Shown here piece by piece: positions 10,732-23,090 of a DNA stretch of 64,000 nucleotides. The stretch is from the NCBI GenBank assembly GCA_947652605.1, contig OX393578.1, positions 35,903,470 to 35,967,469 of the forward strand, given 5' to 3'. Below the pieces are notes generated by a model. That model had not been told where the DNA came from and made no database searches. It saw only the letters and a program-made list of their open reading frames with translations. The DNA comes from Elmis aenea. Taxonomy: Eukaryota > Arthropoda > Insecta > Coleoptera > Elmidae. Every line of letters starts with the position of its first letter. Positions within the stretch are counted from its first letter, which is position 1. Position numbers and translations under genes: made by a program.

Positions 10732-11093
10732 CAAATTGTCTTCGGCAAAATACGTTCCTCGGTCTCACTACTCGAATATTATACGTAATTATCAACACTG
10801 TTAGAAATAAAAACGCATATTCAATTTTATCTGTTTATTTTCAAAAAATTGTAATCAAAAATGTTTGTTAGTAATTACGTTTACAATGATAAATTTCGAA
10901 ACAGGAAATTATCAAATTGTCTTCGGCAAACTACGTTCCGCGGTCTTACTACTCGAATAATATACGTAATGATCAACACTGTTAGAAATCAAAATACATA
11001 TTCAATTTTTTCTGTTTATTTTCAAAAAATTATAATTAAATATGTTTGTTAGTAATTACGTTTACAATGATAAATTTCGAAACAGGAATTATG
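10732..11093. repeat. 181-bp tandem duplication, two copies
   Basis: The block beginning CAAATTGTCTTCGGCAAA at 10732 repeats at 10913 with a period of 181 bp and few differences, including the AATTACGTTTACAATGATAA stretch at the end of each unit. It lies wholly inside the piggyBac-like element, between the terminus and the C-terminal relic. It creates two similar 63-codon open frames that are not genes. Confidence 0.8.
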
Positions 11094-11167
11094 CAAAGAG
11101 GAGCATTGCAATCCTTGCAATAATCTTTTCTTTTATCATGCTTACTACAAACAACGCATCTCCTAAC
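11085..11167 (-). pseudogene. piggyBac transposase Cys-rich C-terminal domain relic
   Basis: One minus-strand frame reads RRCVVCSKHDKRKDYC and then KDCNAPLCIIP. The spacing C-X2-C, C-X2-C, X4-C with basic residues is that of the zinc-binding C-terminal domain of piggyBac transposases, which helps target and nuclear functions. Only this end is present and no start codon is in frame. A different frame here is longer but meaningless. The relic supports the piggyBac assignment made from the TTAA and CCCTTT ends. Confidence 0.6.
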
Positions 11168-11669
11168 TTTTTGTTTACTTCCTTCTTCCGTTGGAATTTT
11201 ACTAAACTGTTAAATAAAATATAATAATTACCTTTGTATTTTAAAATAAAATCAACTATAAGCTCAATAAACACGTTAGAACTGAGACTGACTAATGCAC
11301 TGATATGCACGCGAGTTTAAACGATTTTACACGAATCTATAGAGCCTAATAAACGTATTTTAACCTATCAAACGGACGCGTACGGTGTTCGTCGTCTAAA
11401 TATAATAAGTTCGAAAAAACACGGCCTTCGGCAGTTGGTCACAAAATTTTATTGCGGAAATATACGGTCTTCGGGCTGAAAGGGTTAAAAAAAAAACAGT
11501 TGCCTATCGCGGATTGGACATACCTTCGTCATCGTAGAGGTAACAAAAACATATCACTTAATAGAGAATTTCTCGCTGATTTCAAATATATAAGGTTTGT
11601 TGGGGTTATTCTCAATATTTACAAAGTTATAGGGGTGCGACAGTCAAACTGAATCACCCGGTATATATA

Positions 11670-13233
11670 CAGGGTGCCCATTTTTCTAACCTGTTGTATG
11701 GGTAACTCCGTTAATATTAGAGATACAGAAACGTTTAAATGAGCAAATTTGTGCAGAATTTAAAGGGAAATCTGATGCCATTTTCAAATTTGACCTACGT
11801 CATCAACTTTTTGAAATATTTAGAAAAAACTGAAAAAGGTCGATTTTTTCAAACTTGAATAATTCCGTAACCATATGAGTTTGAACCAAAATAAAAATTG
11901 GCTTTTATAGATGTGTTTACGTAGATTTTAAATATGTTAACGAAATTTTCATAGCACTTTCGATTTCCGAGTTATAGCACAAACTTGCATTTTTTTTAAT
12001 GGAAGTCATAGTTGGCTATGTTCTTATTAAAAAGGTTATTTTTTTCTCGTTTCAATGATATAAGGGTTATTATGCTTTACTTTTGTAGTTTTTCTTTAAA
12101 TAAGCAAAAATCATTTTACATGTTCACTGCCTACTAATAGATGGGAGTTATCCCGTGTTGATGTTCTTTTTTTTTTCGATGTGACATTTAAGAGTTGTCT
12201 CTTATTGTTAGTGTAGCAGTTATTAGCCAGTTACAAATTTTAAAAACAAAACCTCAGAGTTTGTCAAATATAATTTATTGTTTGTTTTACGTATAAATCT
12301 CTCTCTCGTGTTGATCAAAATTTTTGATTGAGTTTATTGTAAATTTCAAAAACAATGTGTTCTAATGAAGAAAAAAACACATGCTTTTCTATTACTACGC
12401 TTGTAATAGAAATAGTAGAAATTCAAGTGAAATGTATTTGCAAAGATTTATGGAAAGGAGCCAACCAAGAAAAAAATTATTTTCATTATTAGAAACCAAT
12501 TTTAAAAAATACGGGTATACCATAAAGCCTGATAATATTTATTCATTAGAAAACTTTGTTTTTGAAATTTATAATAAATAAAAATTTTGATCAACAAGAG
12601 ACAGAAACATACGTATAACAAACAATAAATTTTATTTGACAAACTCTGAGGTTTTGTTTTTAAAATTTGTAACTGGCTAATAACTGCTACACTAACAATA
12701 AGAGACAACTCTTAAATGTCACATCGAAAAAAAAAAGAACATCAACACGGGATAACTCCCATCTATTAGTAGGCTGTGAACATGTAAAATGATTTTTGCT
12801 TATTTAAAGAAAAACTACAAGAGTAAAGCATAACAAACCTTATATCATTGAAACGAGAAAAAAATAACCTTTTTAATAAGACCACAGCCAACTATGACTT
12901 CCATTTAAAAAAATGCAAGTTTGTGCTATAACTCGGAAATCGAGAGTGCTATGAAAATTTCGTTAACATATTTAAAATCTATGTAAAAATATCTATAAAA
13001 GCCAATGTTTATTTTTGTTCTAGCTCATATGGTTACGGAATTATTCAAGTTTAAAAAAATCGACATTTTTCAGTTTTTTCAAAATATTTCAAAAAGTTGA
13101 TGACATAGGTCAAATTTGAAAATGGCATCAGATTTCCCTTTAAATTCTGCACAAATTTGCCAATTTAAACGTTTCTGTATCTCCAATATTAACGGAGTTA
13201 CCCATACAACAGGTTAAAAAAATGGGCACCCTG
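11670..13233. mobile_element. Long-inverted-repeat element LIR-2 (1564 bp)
   Basis: Ends CAGGGTGCCCATTTTT (11670) and its complement (13233) are flanked by TA (11668-11669, 13234-13235). The arms, about 640 bp each, are highly similar reverse complements; the loop lies near 12325-12585 and encodes a helix-turn-helix relic. The terminal sequence differs from LIR-1 beyond CAGGGTG, so this is a second family of the same type. Transcripts would fold into a long hairpin. Confidence 0.85.
12381..12581 (+). pseudogene. Helix-turn-helix fragment resembling DUF4817 (transposase N-terminus)
   Basis: The 66-residue frame contains YACNRNSRNSSEMYLQRF and then QPRKKLFSLLETNFKKYG. This closely follows the DUF4817 pattern of insect transposon proteins: a helix with CRNAR..A...Y..RFP, a P.R.TF motif, then an L...FR..G helix. 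Just upstream, in another frame, SNEEK fits the usual start of the domain, so a single-base shift separates the two. Such domains are usually fused to a catalytic domain absent here. The relic sits in the loop of LIR-2 and hints that the element derives from an autonomous transposon with this DNA-binding domain. The identification is from memory of the family pattern. Confidence 0.5.
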
Positions 13234-13235
13234 TA

Positions 13236-14283
13236 TTGTGTATGCGGTGAATTGCTTTTTGGTGAATCTTCCTAGACCCGGATTTAAGGAGTTGGATATT
13301 ATATTATTACGACTAATCCTAGTCCTAGTCGTTCTATTAATTTACTTTAAAAAAGATATTTTAGCAACAGCGTTAATTTCAAATCATAGACGTTGCATAA
13401 TATTCTATAAAACACTACTTTTAAAACTTTAAGCTTCGGGTTTTTAACCGCAAAATCTTAAAAAAAAACAATCATTATAATCTTGAACGTAAACCTAAAA
13501 ACCTAAAGATAGTTCAACTTTGCATAATATCAAATAGTTCCGTTTAATACCCGTTTGAACATTATTGAGGTTTTTACATGATAAAATCACGCTTGATAAT
13601 TTTAGATTATTCATATATTTTTTGTTGTTAAAAACGGTAGTTAGTCAATTAACAACTGTTTATTAAACATGATTACTTAACGCAGGCGCGACGTTTTTGG
13701 AAATGTTTTCTGTTTTTACATATTTAATTTGTGAAAGAAAATATTTTATGCATGCTGCTACACACATATTTGCATAGTTTATTCGCTGATATCTGTGTTA
13801 TTTACTGTTTTCTAGTAGCTAAACACCTCAAGTTTTTTTTTGTGACAATTCAAGTTTTCGAGAATGAGATCGTTGAAATTCAATATTAGGAAATAATTTA
13901 ATTTTATGAGTGCCGTTGAGTGGAGCTCAACATTAAATTTTACCGATTATATATGCACAAGCACATGAATATATTATTGTGATAAAAGTTAACGTTAAAA
14001 ATTTTATAGTTAGTGATTCAATTATGTAGGTGATAAGATTGTTACAATTCTGTTATTATTGTTTATTAAAATTTAATTTATTTTGTAATAATTGGTGAGA
14101 TTTTGAACAATTTTTGAGTGTTTTAATTTAAAGAAAATATAAATACATATGAATTAAAGAAGAAATATAAAACCTTTCAAGCTTTTTTGCATCTTTTTTG
14201 TTTTTAAAAATGTAAAACTATTAAAGGACAACTAATTTACAAAATTTGATATTGTTTGAACTTAATCTAGCAACAACATGTTA
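13236..14283. other. AT-rich DNA, no feature recognised
   Basis: About 1 kb without recognised genes or repeats. Confidence 0.5.
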
Positions 14284-14285
14284 TA

Positions 14286-14715
14286 CAGGGTGTTTTTTAA
14301 ATATAGCGAAAAAAATCGGGAACTGATTCCTTATCGAAAATTAAGAGGGGTCTTTCATATAAAATTTTATTTCCCTCCTTAAAGAGGAGCGGTAAAATTA
14401 GGTTTTTGTTTTATTTCTCCAATTTTAATAAATGTAGGAGAATGATATTTGGTAGATGTTTTATACTTATTAAAAGGTTTCCCACAGTTATATTTTCAAT
14501 CACCTCCCACCTTCACAGGGGGCTGAAAATTGCAACCCCTGTTGGTTTTTTTATTAGAACTTTTTGGATGGTTAAAATTTTGCAATTAAAAAATTCCTTT
14601 TCCTTGTTTTGTTAATAAACTTTTTTTATCCTTTAATTTTTCTCGTAAAACCTACAGTTTTTGAGAAAAACATAATATAAGCATGCACCATTGAATAGTC
14701 CAATATAAAACGATT
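14286..14715 (+). mobile_element. CAGGGTGTTTTTTAAA-type element, one end visible
   Basis: Begins CAGGGTGTTTTTTAAATATAG right after TA (14284-14285), as in the other CAGGGTG families. The following 400 bp has fairly ordered GC content (for example CCTCCCACCTTCACAGGGGG). No inverse copy of the end was found, so the right boundary is a guess. The 69-codon frame at 14406-14615 shows no known domain. Confidence 0.4.
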
Positions 14716-14724
14716 GATTTTGGT

Positions 14725-14852
14725 GGTTACCATGGTTGTTTATGTTCATATTGGGTAGAATGTAGAATTGACGGGCGTTTTAGCGTTGTCGCCGCGTAAA
14801 CGTCAAAATGAATTACACTCGTCATCCAATATGAACATAAACCATGGTAACC
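14725..14852. repeat. Imperfect hairpin of 128 bp
   Basis: GGTTACCATGGTTG and the following TTTATGTTCATATTGG (from 14725) are matched by their reverse complement ending at 14852, with a small bulge. Inside is a second pairing, GACGGGCGTTTTAGCG against CGCGTAAACGTC. The structure could be a small MITE or the core of a larger element. Confidence 0.6.
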
Positions 14853-17800
14853 CCATTAACTTAACAGAAACAAGAATCGCATTGTTATTTGACCATATCC
14901 AAATATTAAGGTTCGTTAATTAAGTTGTGATTTTACAGTATGAAGTATATTGATATTAAATGTTTTGATAGGTACATCGTTTTTTCAAAATGTGGCCAAG
15001 CCATAACTGTATCCTTGCTAAAAAATAATGAACATAAAAACGTAATGCAAACTACAAAAGACAGGACAGTCTAATGGTTTTTACATAATTGCTTTTTCGA
15101 GTAAGTATTTTTCACAAATAACGTATAAAATAAACAGTATGTATAACATATTTCTACTTCAAATTTTGTTGCACAGTAACCAACAATACCTTTTTCATAT
15201 AGAATGGGTACACCGATAACATTTTGTAAGTGAGCAAAATTTACTTTCTAACAGTTCTTCACTTGATATTTTCCGACGTCCTGTTTCACACTCTTTTACA
15301 TCATTTTGTGTTACATTACTTAAGGTACTATTAACTGTGAACCCTGTAATATCTTTATTACCATCAAAAGACGGTGCGTTTACTTCTGAGAAATGTGGTT
15401 GTACAAATAACTTGTAAATTACAATTTTATTGTATCCCAAATACTGTCTCCATGTACCATGTTAAATCTTGAAACTAGTTGTGCATGCTATGGCTATAAT
15501 AAATTGCAGAAAATGATGTTTTTGCCATGGTCGGCAGTACGCAGAATCTCTAATAGTGGACAGGTTCTTCAGGTATTGCTTGATGAGTGCATCGCACGAG
15601 TCAAACTAGATTATTTTAATGCGTCAGTGATCTTATCTCAATCGACACTAAAATATGCAAACTTCCTTATACTTTTATTTAAATCCCGCAAGCGTTTACC
15701 GTATTTATTTTTATACCGCTATTGCAATATTTTAAAGAGAAATTTGATGGATTCTGACTTTGATTAATGCAATGTATAAAATGTTATTTTCTCAAGTCAA
15801 AAGTATAAGATTCTTAATGAAAAAAAATCTTTTCTGTATCAGTCAAATTTGGGTCTGTTTATTAACATTTTTAACATAACAATCAAATGTAAGCTATTTG
15901 ACTGACTTACTTTATTGTAAAAATTAAAAATAATAATACGAATCGAATTAAAAAATAAAGAAGTATTATTACTCCAATAAATACAAAAAAGATGTTTATT
16001 ATATAGTTTTAAAGCTAGTTCATGATTGCATATTAATTTTAATTTGTTTGGTTAATAACTGATGATAGCATTTAAGATAATAATTTAAGAGGGTAATTGT
16101 TAATTTAAGGTAATATACATATAATTTAGAAGCTCCAAAAGTCCGAGCTCATTTACTGTTCGCAATTAATTTTATTTTCAAAATTACTTGCTTGCATCAT
16201 TACTTCCTGCATCATACCGCCAGTCAAGAAATTAAATAAACACAAAAAATTGATTGCCGAGTTTTGTAATATATCATTATTTCACTTAAGGTGTTTGATT
16301 TTGTGTTGACAAAAATAATTATATGCTATCCGATCTAGTCCGATTTAGTTTGATTTAGTATCATCAATTACAATTTCCAATTATTTGGCCTTGTATTTGA
16401 AATTAAAATGCACTAAAGTAAATTAACAATATATAATTATCTGTATTAAAATTGGTTCAACTGTCGATGAACGGAGATAAGACTAAATTTATTGAATATC
16501 GATAGCAACTGAAGATTTATTAGGCGTGGTATAAAAATTTAATGCAGGTCCTTACGCTTGATTAAATCTTTAATTTTGAGTCGCTCTTAATTAAAACTGC
16601 AGTTGACGTACCTCATATAATTGATGTTGGTACCATAGAGAAAGATTAACGTTGCTATGAACTGCAAGCTGCAAAAAAAAAAAACAAAATTAGTTTTGCA
16701 CATCGCTGGTAAGTACCAATAGATAAGCATAATAGTATAAACGTATTAATAGTTGAAAAACTTAACAAGAAATGTATCTTTTGTGAATTTAGTTTGTTTT
16801 GTAACAATAGCTTACCATCATTCTGTAATGTGCACTTCTTACCACATATAAAAAAACAAAACACCACATTCAAATTCTAGCCCGGCGTCTCTAGATAACT
16901 TTTCAGAAGTTCCTATTAACAGCTGGAAGGTATAATATTTTTACATCCGTTAATATGCGATATAGATCTTTATTGCTTAATTTGAAATTAAAATCTTATT
17001 TGCTGCACACGTTGCATTGTAATTATTAACCTACGCTTTTGCGTTCAATGTTAATATATTTGCTGAACAAAAATTGCATACAAAAACTTTGGTTATTTAG
17101 TTATAAGTAAGTAGCAGTACAGTTAGGTTTAAGACGCATAAAAAAAAATTATTTATATGATTTACCAAAAGCTTTATTACTAGAACCATTATTGTGATAG
17201 CCTTTGTTATTATAAGCAACTTAATTAATAAAAGGAAAAAAAAAACTAGGATACATTTTATAACCGAAATGAAAATTTGGAATGGGAATGCACCAATTAA
17301 TTGGTAGATAATGATATTTTCGGTAATCGGTAACCGGTAATTTGTTTTTGGGCGATTAATCGTTTTCCGTGAATTTAATTTTGCTAACAAATTAAATTGG
17401 AATATTAAATGGAAATAGTTTTACTTTTTTATGTTATCGTAATTCTAAGTGTCTGGCAGCTAAAATCGCTGTTTATTGATTTAAAAATCGCTATAAGTGA
17501 AATAAAGGTTTTGATAAACACAGATTTTATTCATCACAAATTAAAAAATGCATTTTTAAAATAATTAAAACAAAAGCAAATAACTAAAAGACACTTTTAT
17601 TGAATGTAATGAAATTTTGTATCCCTTAAATTATAATGTAGTTACGTAAGAGCTTTTTTTTCAATTTCTAAGACATAATTTATTTCTTACATTATATGTT
17701 TGAAAAGTTTTGTACAACTGTTTTATGAATTTTACGTATATCGCAAAAAAATTTACTACATTAAAATTAGGTCACAGTAAACACATTTCATGGGTCTCTA

Positions 17801-20191
17801 TGGGCACTTTGTTTAGATCATTAGGAGATGGTCAGGTTAAATGTTAATTTAAGTCTTTTTTTAAATGCTGTGTTAAGCAAAGTGGCAATTGATACAATAA
17901 AGATTTGTGCGTTGGCAATGACTAAAGGTTGGGCTTGAAATCAGGTACGCCAAAACTGTCCATTGCCCATTTTATGAGTACATTGATTGTAAAAGCCCAT
18001 TATCGTCCAATGAATCGGTAATCTGCCTATAAGCGAAGGCCGATTAATCGGTAATCGGCAATCTTCAAATTGCTCATCGGTGCATCAGTACTTTGTAATG
18101 CGTAATCTTTGAGAGACCAAAAAATTATCAAACGGCATGTGCATGAAATTTTTGATATATATAATTAATTAGTTCTACTAAATTTCTCATAATAAATAGG
18201 AATTAAAGATCGAATTTACATATTCACAGTTTTGTTATTTAATAACTTCTTGTACATCATAGATTTTTTTAATATCTTTTGTGTGTGTTGTGTGCTCAGG
18301 AATCAGAAATTACAACATCCAAAATTAATTATGCATTGAAATTTTTTTAAAGTGGATATTACTGAACTAAAAAAACTTTTTGACAATAATCGAAAATGTT
18401 TACAGATTGTTGGTATTATTCATTGCTAACGTTGAAAAAAAAATATTGGTCATGTTTAAAACGGAAAGAACTGCAGCAAATTATACAAAGAAATTTAAAG
18501 GTAACCATTTAAAACAAGGGAATAATTATTACTGGTAAGTGTCAAAAGCTTATAAATATGTCAAGCAGCTTATTATCTAGCTAAAATATTGCTCTTCTAA
18601 TCTAGGAAGTCAATATTTGCAACCTTGGCGGGAAGGTTACTAAAATTTCGGTTACCTGCTCACACCTAGGTGTCAATTATTTAAATAACTCTTAGTACAC
18701 TGTCGTAAAACAATTGAACTGAGCAGCAACAGCACTTGTTCCACCGTGCTTTTCTAAGTGTATTTTGTGGAATGTGAATATATGAATAATAATTAAGCTA
18801 ATTACCAAAACATACTGCATTATTTCGATCAAAATGATACCAAACGGGTTCGGAGACCAATTTCGTTATTTTCTAGTTTCAATGGCTTTGCAATACACTC
18901 GTGATAGTTAAAAATTAATGTATGTTTGATTTTTCGAGATTGTAAACACTTCAACACGTTATTACATTTGTTGCGTTAGAAGCTTTCACGTGTGCAGTAG
19001 GAAAAAGTAAATAATATACTCAAATATTAGCTAATTACATTATTCATATGCAGATCATTGACACAAAACTAATGTCACTTCGGTATTCATTACCAAATTT
19101 GAGTGTTTTACTATGTGACTTGTGGATTTTGCGCATAACGGAAAATTTAATAAGTTTTAACTGTAAAAATTGCAATAGCCATAAATAGGAATGTACATAG
19201 TTTTGTTACTAATTGCATATGGGTATGGGAAATATAAACGTTAAACTGTAAAAAACTTTGCAAATTTACAAGAGTAATTATTTAAATATTTATTATTACC
19301 ATAAAATTATAAAAAATGTAAAAAGTGCAATTAAAACGCTCTTGCATTCATTAAAAATATTAGATACATTTCATAATAAAAATGATCAAAAATTAGTTTG
19401 CGCATTATGAATCAGCAATAGAATTTTTCAAAATAATTTGATCAAACCCTTTAATGGATATCAAAGAACAAAATATTGGTAATAATTTTATTTGTTTTTT
19501 TATTTACATAAAATCATATTTATTTTTTGTATTATATTTGATTTATTTAAATGACAATTATTAAATAAAGGATTTATTTATAATAATCTAATTACCAAAT
19601 AATTCTATAGATCACGTATTTCAAAGAAATCTACCAATAGATTTTGTTTCAAATTTACAGATATATATATGAAAAGTACTACGTATTACTTAATTTAAAT
19701 ACACAGAAAACAACGCCTTATTTAATTATATTTAATAAACTCTAATATTTGATATATTAGCACATAATGATTAATTTTGCATGCATAAGAACAGTGGTAA
19801 TTAGATTCCAGTTGCTGAACCGCTTAAATTCTTAAAATCTGAGGTAATAAAGTTTATTAAACTCCGTTCAAAGGGATATGTTCCAGTTTATAAACTTGGC
19901 AGTATGTTGTGACTGAACAAAAACCATCATGTAATTTCTGTTGAAAAGCCACAGAGCAATTGTTGAATCAGGGTTAATAGGAATATAGGAATAGAAATAA
20001 TCTTTGTAATTGTGCAAATACAGTCAGTCAATGGTTGATCCAAAAACAAGATTTCTGCATTTACCTGTTTAGCAATCCACTGTTCAATAATAATGTAAGA
20101 TTCACAAAGAGCACGTTGTCATTAAGAATCAGCCTTTAGAATTTTCGTGATAATATGTATGACACAAGTGGAAAACTCAATATGTACTCCA
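14853..20191. other. Long AT-rich region without recognised genes
   Basis: About 5.3 kb. Open frames are short. Between 15010 and 15770 the minus strand shows several broken short frames (for example around GRRKISSEELLES) that could be the remains of a coding sequence, but I cannot name a family. Around 17320-17370 and 18000-18065 there are CGATTAATCGG/GGTAATCGG repeats that look like ends of a decayed DNA transposon. No RNA gene is recognised. Confidence 0.4.
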
Positions 20192-20260
20192 TCTCGCACC
20201 CCCCAGAAGAAGCGTCTCGCACTCCCCAGAAGGAGCTTCTCGCACCCCAGGAAGTGCGTG
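20192..20260. repeat. GC-rich 23-bp tandem repeat, three copies
   Basis: Units start TCTCGCACC or TCTCGCACTCC at 20192, 20215 and 20238 and diverge slightly (AGAAGAAGCG, AGAAGGAGCT, GGAAGTGCGTG). The GC content contrasts strongly with the flanks. The repeat falls within a 121-codon minus-strand open frame (20136-20501) that is otherwise lysine-, isoleucine- and phenylalanine-rich and unrecognised. Confidence 0.7.
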
Positions 20261-20890
20261 CTTTCCTGGTTAAGAAGCACTGCATTAAAGGGTTATTGGT
20301 CAAAGTAAAGCTTCTTTTAAAAAATTTTGAATGGTAAATTGAAGCACTTATAGTGACATTTGTATGTAGTTTGGAATAAAACTTTTTTTTGTAATACAGA
20401 GCGCATATTTGTAACTTTAAAAATATCTTTTTGAGTCCCTTTTTAGACTGAACTATAAAATAGTTAGCAAAAATGATATCAACATAGATCATTTTCAACA
20501 TTTACTGTAATTAAACACACTTTGTAATGTAATTTCGCCTTAGTTTAAACCTTTTTATTCTAAAATATTTTCTGATGCTCTAAGAGAAAGTAAACAACTT
20601 TTCATTTAGCGATATGCACGTGTAGAACAAGTGGCACAATCAGTGTTTTTATAGACATTTTTATGTAATCAAATTTTCACAACTAATAAATTTACCTATA
20701 TCAACAAGTTATTTAGTTCCGTGGGCTTAAAAATTTTATACAATTTATTAGCTCTTTCAATAATTTAATAGCAAGCAAAAGCATTTAACATTCTTAGCAC
20801 TCTTTCCGAAATAAATTTTGTTTTAGTACAAGACCAAAAAAAATAAAAATCTACAGTATTTAGATCCACGTGTGTTATAGGCTTACACAA
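20261..20890. other. AT-rich DNA, no feature recognised
   Basis: Spacer upstream of the DUF7869-like transposon. I see no gene or repeat. Confidence 0.5.
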
Positions 20891-20892
20891 TA

Positions 20893-20926
20893 ATTGAACC
20901 AGCAGTTTGAAGAAGGCAATAATTAC
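20893..20926 (+). repeat. Left terminal inverted repeat
   Basis: Begins ATTGAACCAGCAG and includes the first 19-bp motif at 20904-20922. It matches the right end (23372-23405) at nearly all positions; the visible differences are G versus T after ACCA, and C versus G in AAGGCAAT. Confidence 0.8.
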
Positions 20927-21283
20927 AAAAAATTAATTTTTGGAAAATTAAAAAAAATTTTGTTGGTGTTGGTATTTTCACTTGTATAAATTTTGTTTTT
21001 GATGCAAAAATTAAAGTTTTATTGTGTTATTACATTTCTGCGACCACTTTATTTTTTGACAAAATATTTTATCAGTAACCATGACAACAAGAGAGTGGAA
21101 TTATTCCCTTCTTCAAACTATTGAACTGCAATTATAAAAATGACGTAAAAGGAAGGTTTTGCAGTAATCAAAGATGAAAAGAAATAAACTTTATCTAATT
21201 TAAGTATTATCACATAACAAAAGAAATAAACAAAAATTATTTTAAACAAGAAAAAATTATATCAAAATTATACCAGAACTTAT

Positions 21284-23090
21284 TTAGTCTTCTTCACCTT
21301 CCACTTCAGTAGTGGGCCAAGTCAGAATGTTTTCATAAAAATCTTTTTTGTCATAGGGAATGTATGCAATGATTTTTCCTACGTCTTGCATTTTTTTGAA
21401 ATTAATAGGTCTTTTTTGGTCGTAAGCTTTTGCTGTCGGTAACTTTGCAGGCATTCCAGGTTTCAAGAGTAAGAAACTATCGTTAACCAAACCATCAATA
21501 AATTCTGAGGCTATAAGGTAGCCTTTAGGAGATGATGTATATTCTAGATGTTTATACTTGGATATCTGAAATTTCACATGTTTATCTATCGATTTTGTGG
21601 TTTTTTTAAAGAAGTTAGGCCACCAGTTTTTAAAGTCAAGTATGTCGACCGATTTAATTTTGGTTACCGAAAATCCTGTTGTCTTTGCAGTAGTAATCAT
21701 CTCGGTGTATTCATCGGGAGTGTAAATTCTGTCCTTTTTTTTTGATTTTTCGTTTAGCTGTTCCAAAGTTTCGATCACATTGTAAAAACGAGTGACCACG
21801 CACGGGAAAATAGTGGTGAATCTTCTTGAAACGACCCGTACATACCAAAGTGAGGAAAAATCTTACCAAAGTATTGTTCCTGTTCTGGCCACCACATGCA
21901 TCACTAAATACATGTAATTCATTTATAGCAGGATCCATCTTCTGAATGCTCCTCCACAGCAAACTGCAAACCTCATCTGGTCCCCGTTTTGCTTCCCCTT
22001 CATGGTATGTGTAGAACTCGGCAGAATTTGTTTTCATATTATGCACACAAAAAATATAAAGCCAAAGCTTTCTTAAATAAAACATTTCTTGCACCGGCAT
22101 TTTTGGCAAAGGTAAATTCTGCATAAAATCAAAAACAATCGCCCCCACTTCATCCTTTTCTTTACATATAGCCAACACTTTCTGCTGTTTTTTGTAAAAT
22201 TTTTTAGCCCGTCGCATATGCACCATTTTTTCTGCAACTGCAACACGTTTGGCGTTTTCGTTGAGAAGTGGTGATTTAATTTTGATTTCCAGCGCCTCAC
22301 AAGTTGAGCAAACGTCCACCTGAGGCCTTCCAAATCTGTATCCATGATTTTCATTAAAGTATTTTCGGTAGAAATCATACTTGACGACATCAACAAGATC
22401 AGGATACTTGGTGCAAAATAGTTCGAACATTGTTTTCACGTTGAGGTCGGCAGTCAAATATTTTACTACTTTACTGCTATAATGCGACTCTTTAAGCGGA
22501 AATTCTCGAATATGCGCGTCAATACTGTTAATTATTTGGTTTGATAGCGCCTTTGCACGGTTTTGATGCTTACCACGCAAATCTATGGGCGATTTTCCTT
22601 CAGCAATCATTGATGTTAGCCGGTAGAGAGCTTTATTTTTTACCGCATACAAAATAGAGAAAGCCTTTTTGCAAACTTTCACTTTCTTTGAGTCGTTGAA
22701 TATAAAATACGAAAAAGTGCTTTCCCTCTTTTTTGGCGTCTCTTTTTTTGAACGCTTGCGAGCTACACTGAATCGTTCTATTAACCCCATAAGAAATGTG
22801 TCTTGCTCATTTTTCGGGCGCCCACTATATATGTTTTGTAATAAAAACTTCTTTTCTTCAGAAGTAAATTGTTTTGTACATTTTTTTTTACATGAACAAT
22901 CGGCTTTGGTATTAGACTTTGCCGCAACAGTTAGACCGGTCGTAGTACTTACGTAGGATTCACCGTGAAGACGTCTCCGTTTTTGAATTTCGTGTTTGTA
23001 CAGGTGTACGTTTCTAACGCCCTTTGTCTTTTTGTGTGGCACTTCACTTTCACTTCCAGATTCATTGTTACTACTGTTACTACTAGACAT
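21284..23090 (-). pseudogene. DUF7869-like transposase, one frameshift
   Basis: Two overlapping frames make one gene: residues 1-459 from the start at 23090, and a 171-residue frame ending at 21284. They are offset by one base at a run of nine A (21735-21743 on the plus strand); eight A would keep the frame. Features in order: Ser/Asn/Glu-rich N-terminus; basic stretch 33-42; CSCKKKC cluster at 65-71; RPQVDVCSTC (255-264), a likely zinc ligand pair; FDFMQNLPLPK (320-330); SDACGGQNRNN (397-407); FPVRGHSFLQCDRNFG (428-443). The last three resemble the RNase H-like core of DUF7869 proteins, a transposon-derived family of insects and cnidarians, and D321 and D398 are plausible catalytic acids. 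The role, cutting and joining the element's ends in the nucleus, is inferred from the inverted repeats around it. The break may be real or a homopolymer sequencing error. Confidence 0.7.

Larger units (their letters stand above)
10640..11484. mobile_element. piggyBac-like element (845 bp, non-autonomous)
   Basis: The ends are CCCTTTCAGCCC (from 10640) and GGGCTGAAAGGG (to 11484), each flanked by TTAA (10636-10639, 11485-11488). TTAA target duplication and CCCTTT ends are diagnostic of piggyBac-type elements. A decayed C-terminal Cys-rich domain is readable on the minus strand (11085-11167), and a 181-bp tandem duplication fills much of the left half. The catalytic DDD domain is absent. Confidence 0.8.

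Noticed and set aside
10680..11052. Two similar 63-codon open frames
   Set aside because: They are produced by the 181-bp tandem duplication inside the piggyBac-like element and resemble no protein.
15010..15770. Broken minus-strand frames suggesting an old gene
   Set aside because: Individual stretches look protein-like, but I could not match any family and stops are frequent. Not annotated as a gene.
21735..21743. Programmed ribosomal frameshift in the transposase
   Set aside because: Joining the frames needs +1 (or -2), whereas A-run slippage signals usually give -1. An extra A by mutation or sequencing error is simpler.
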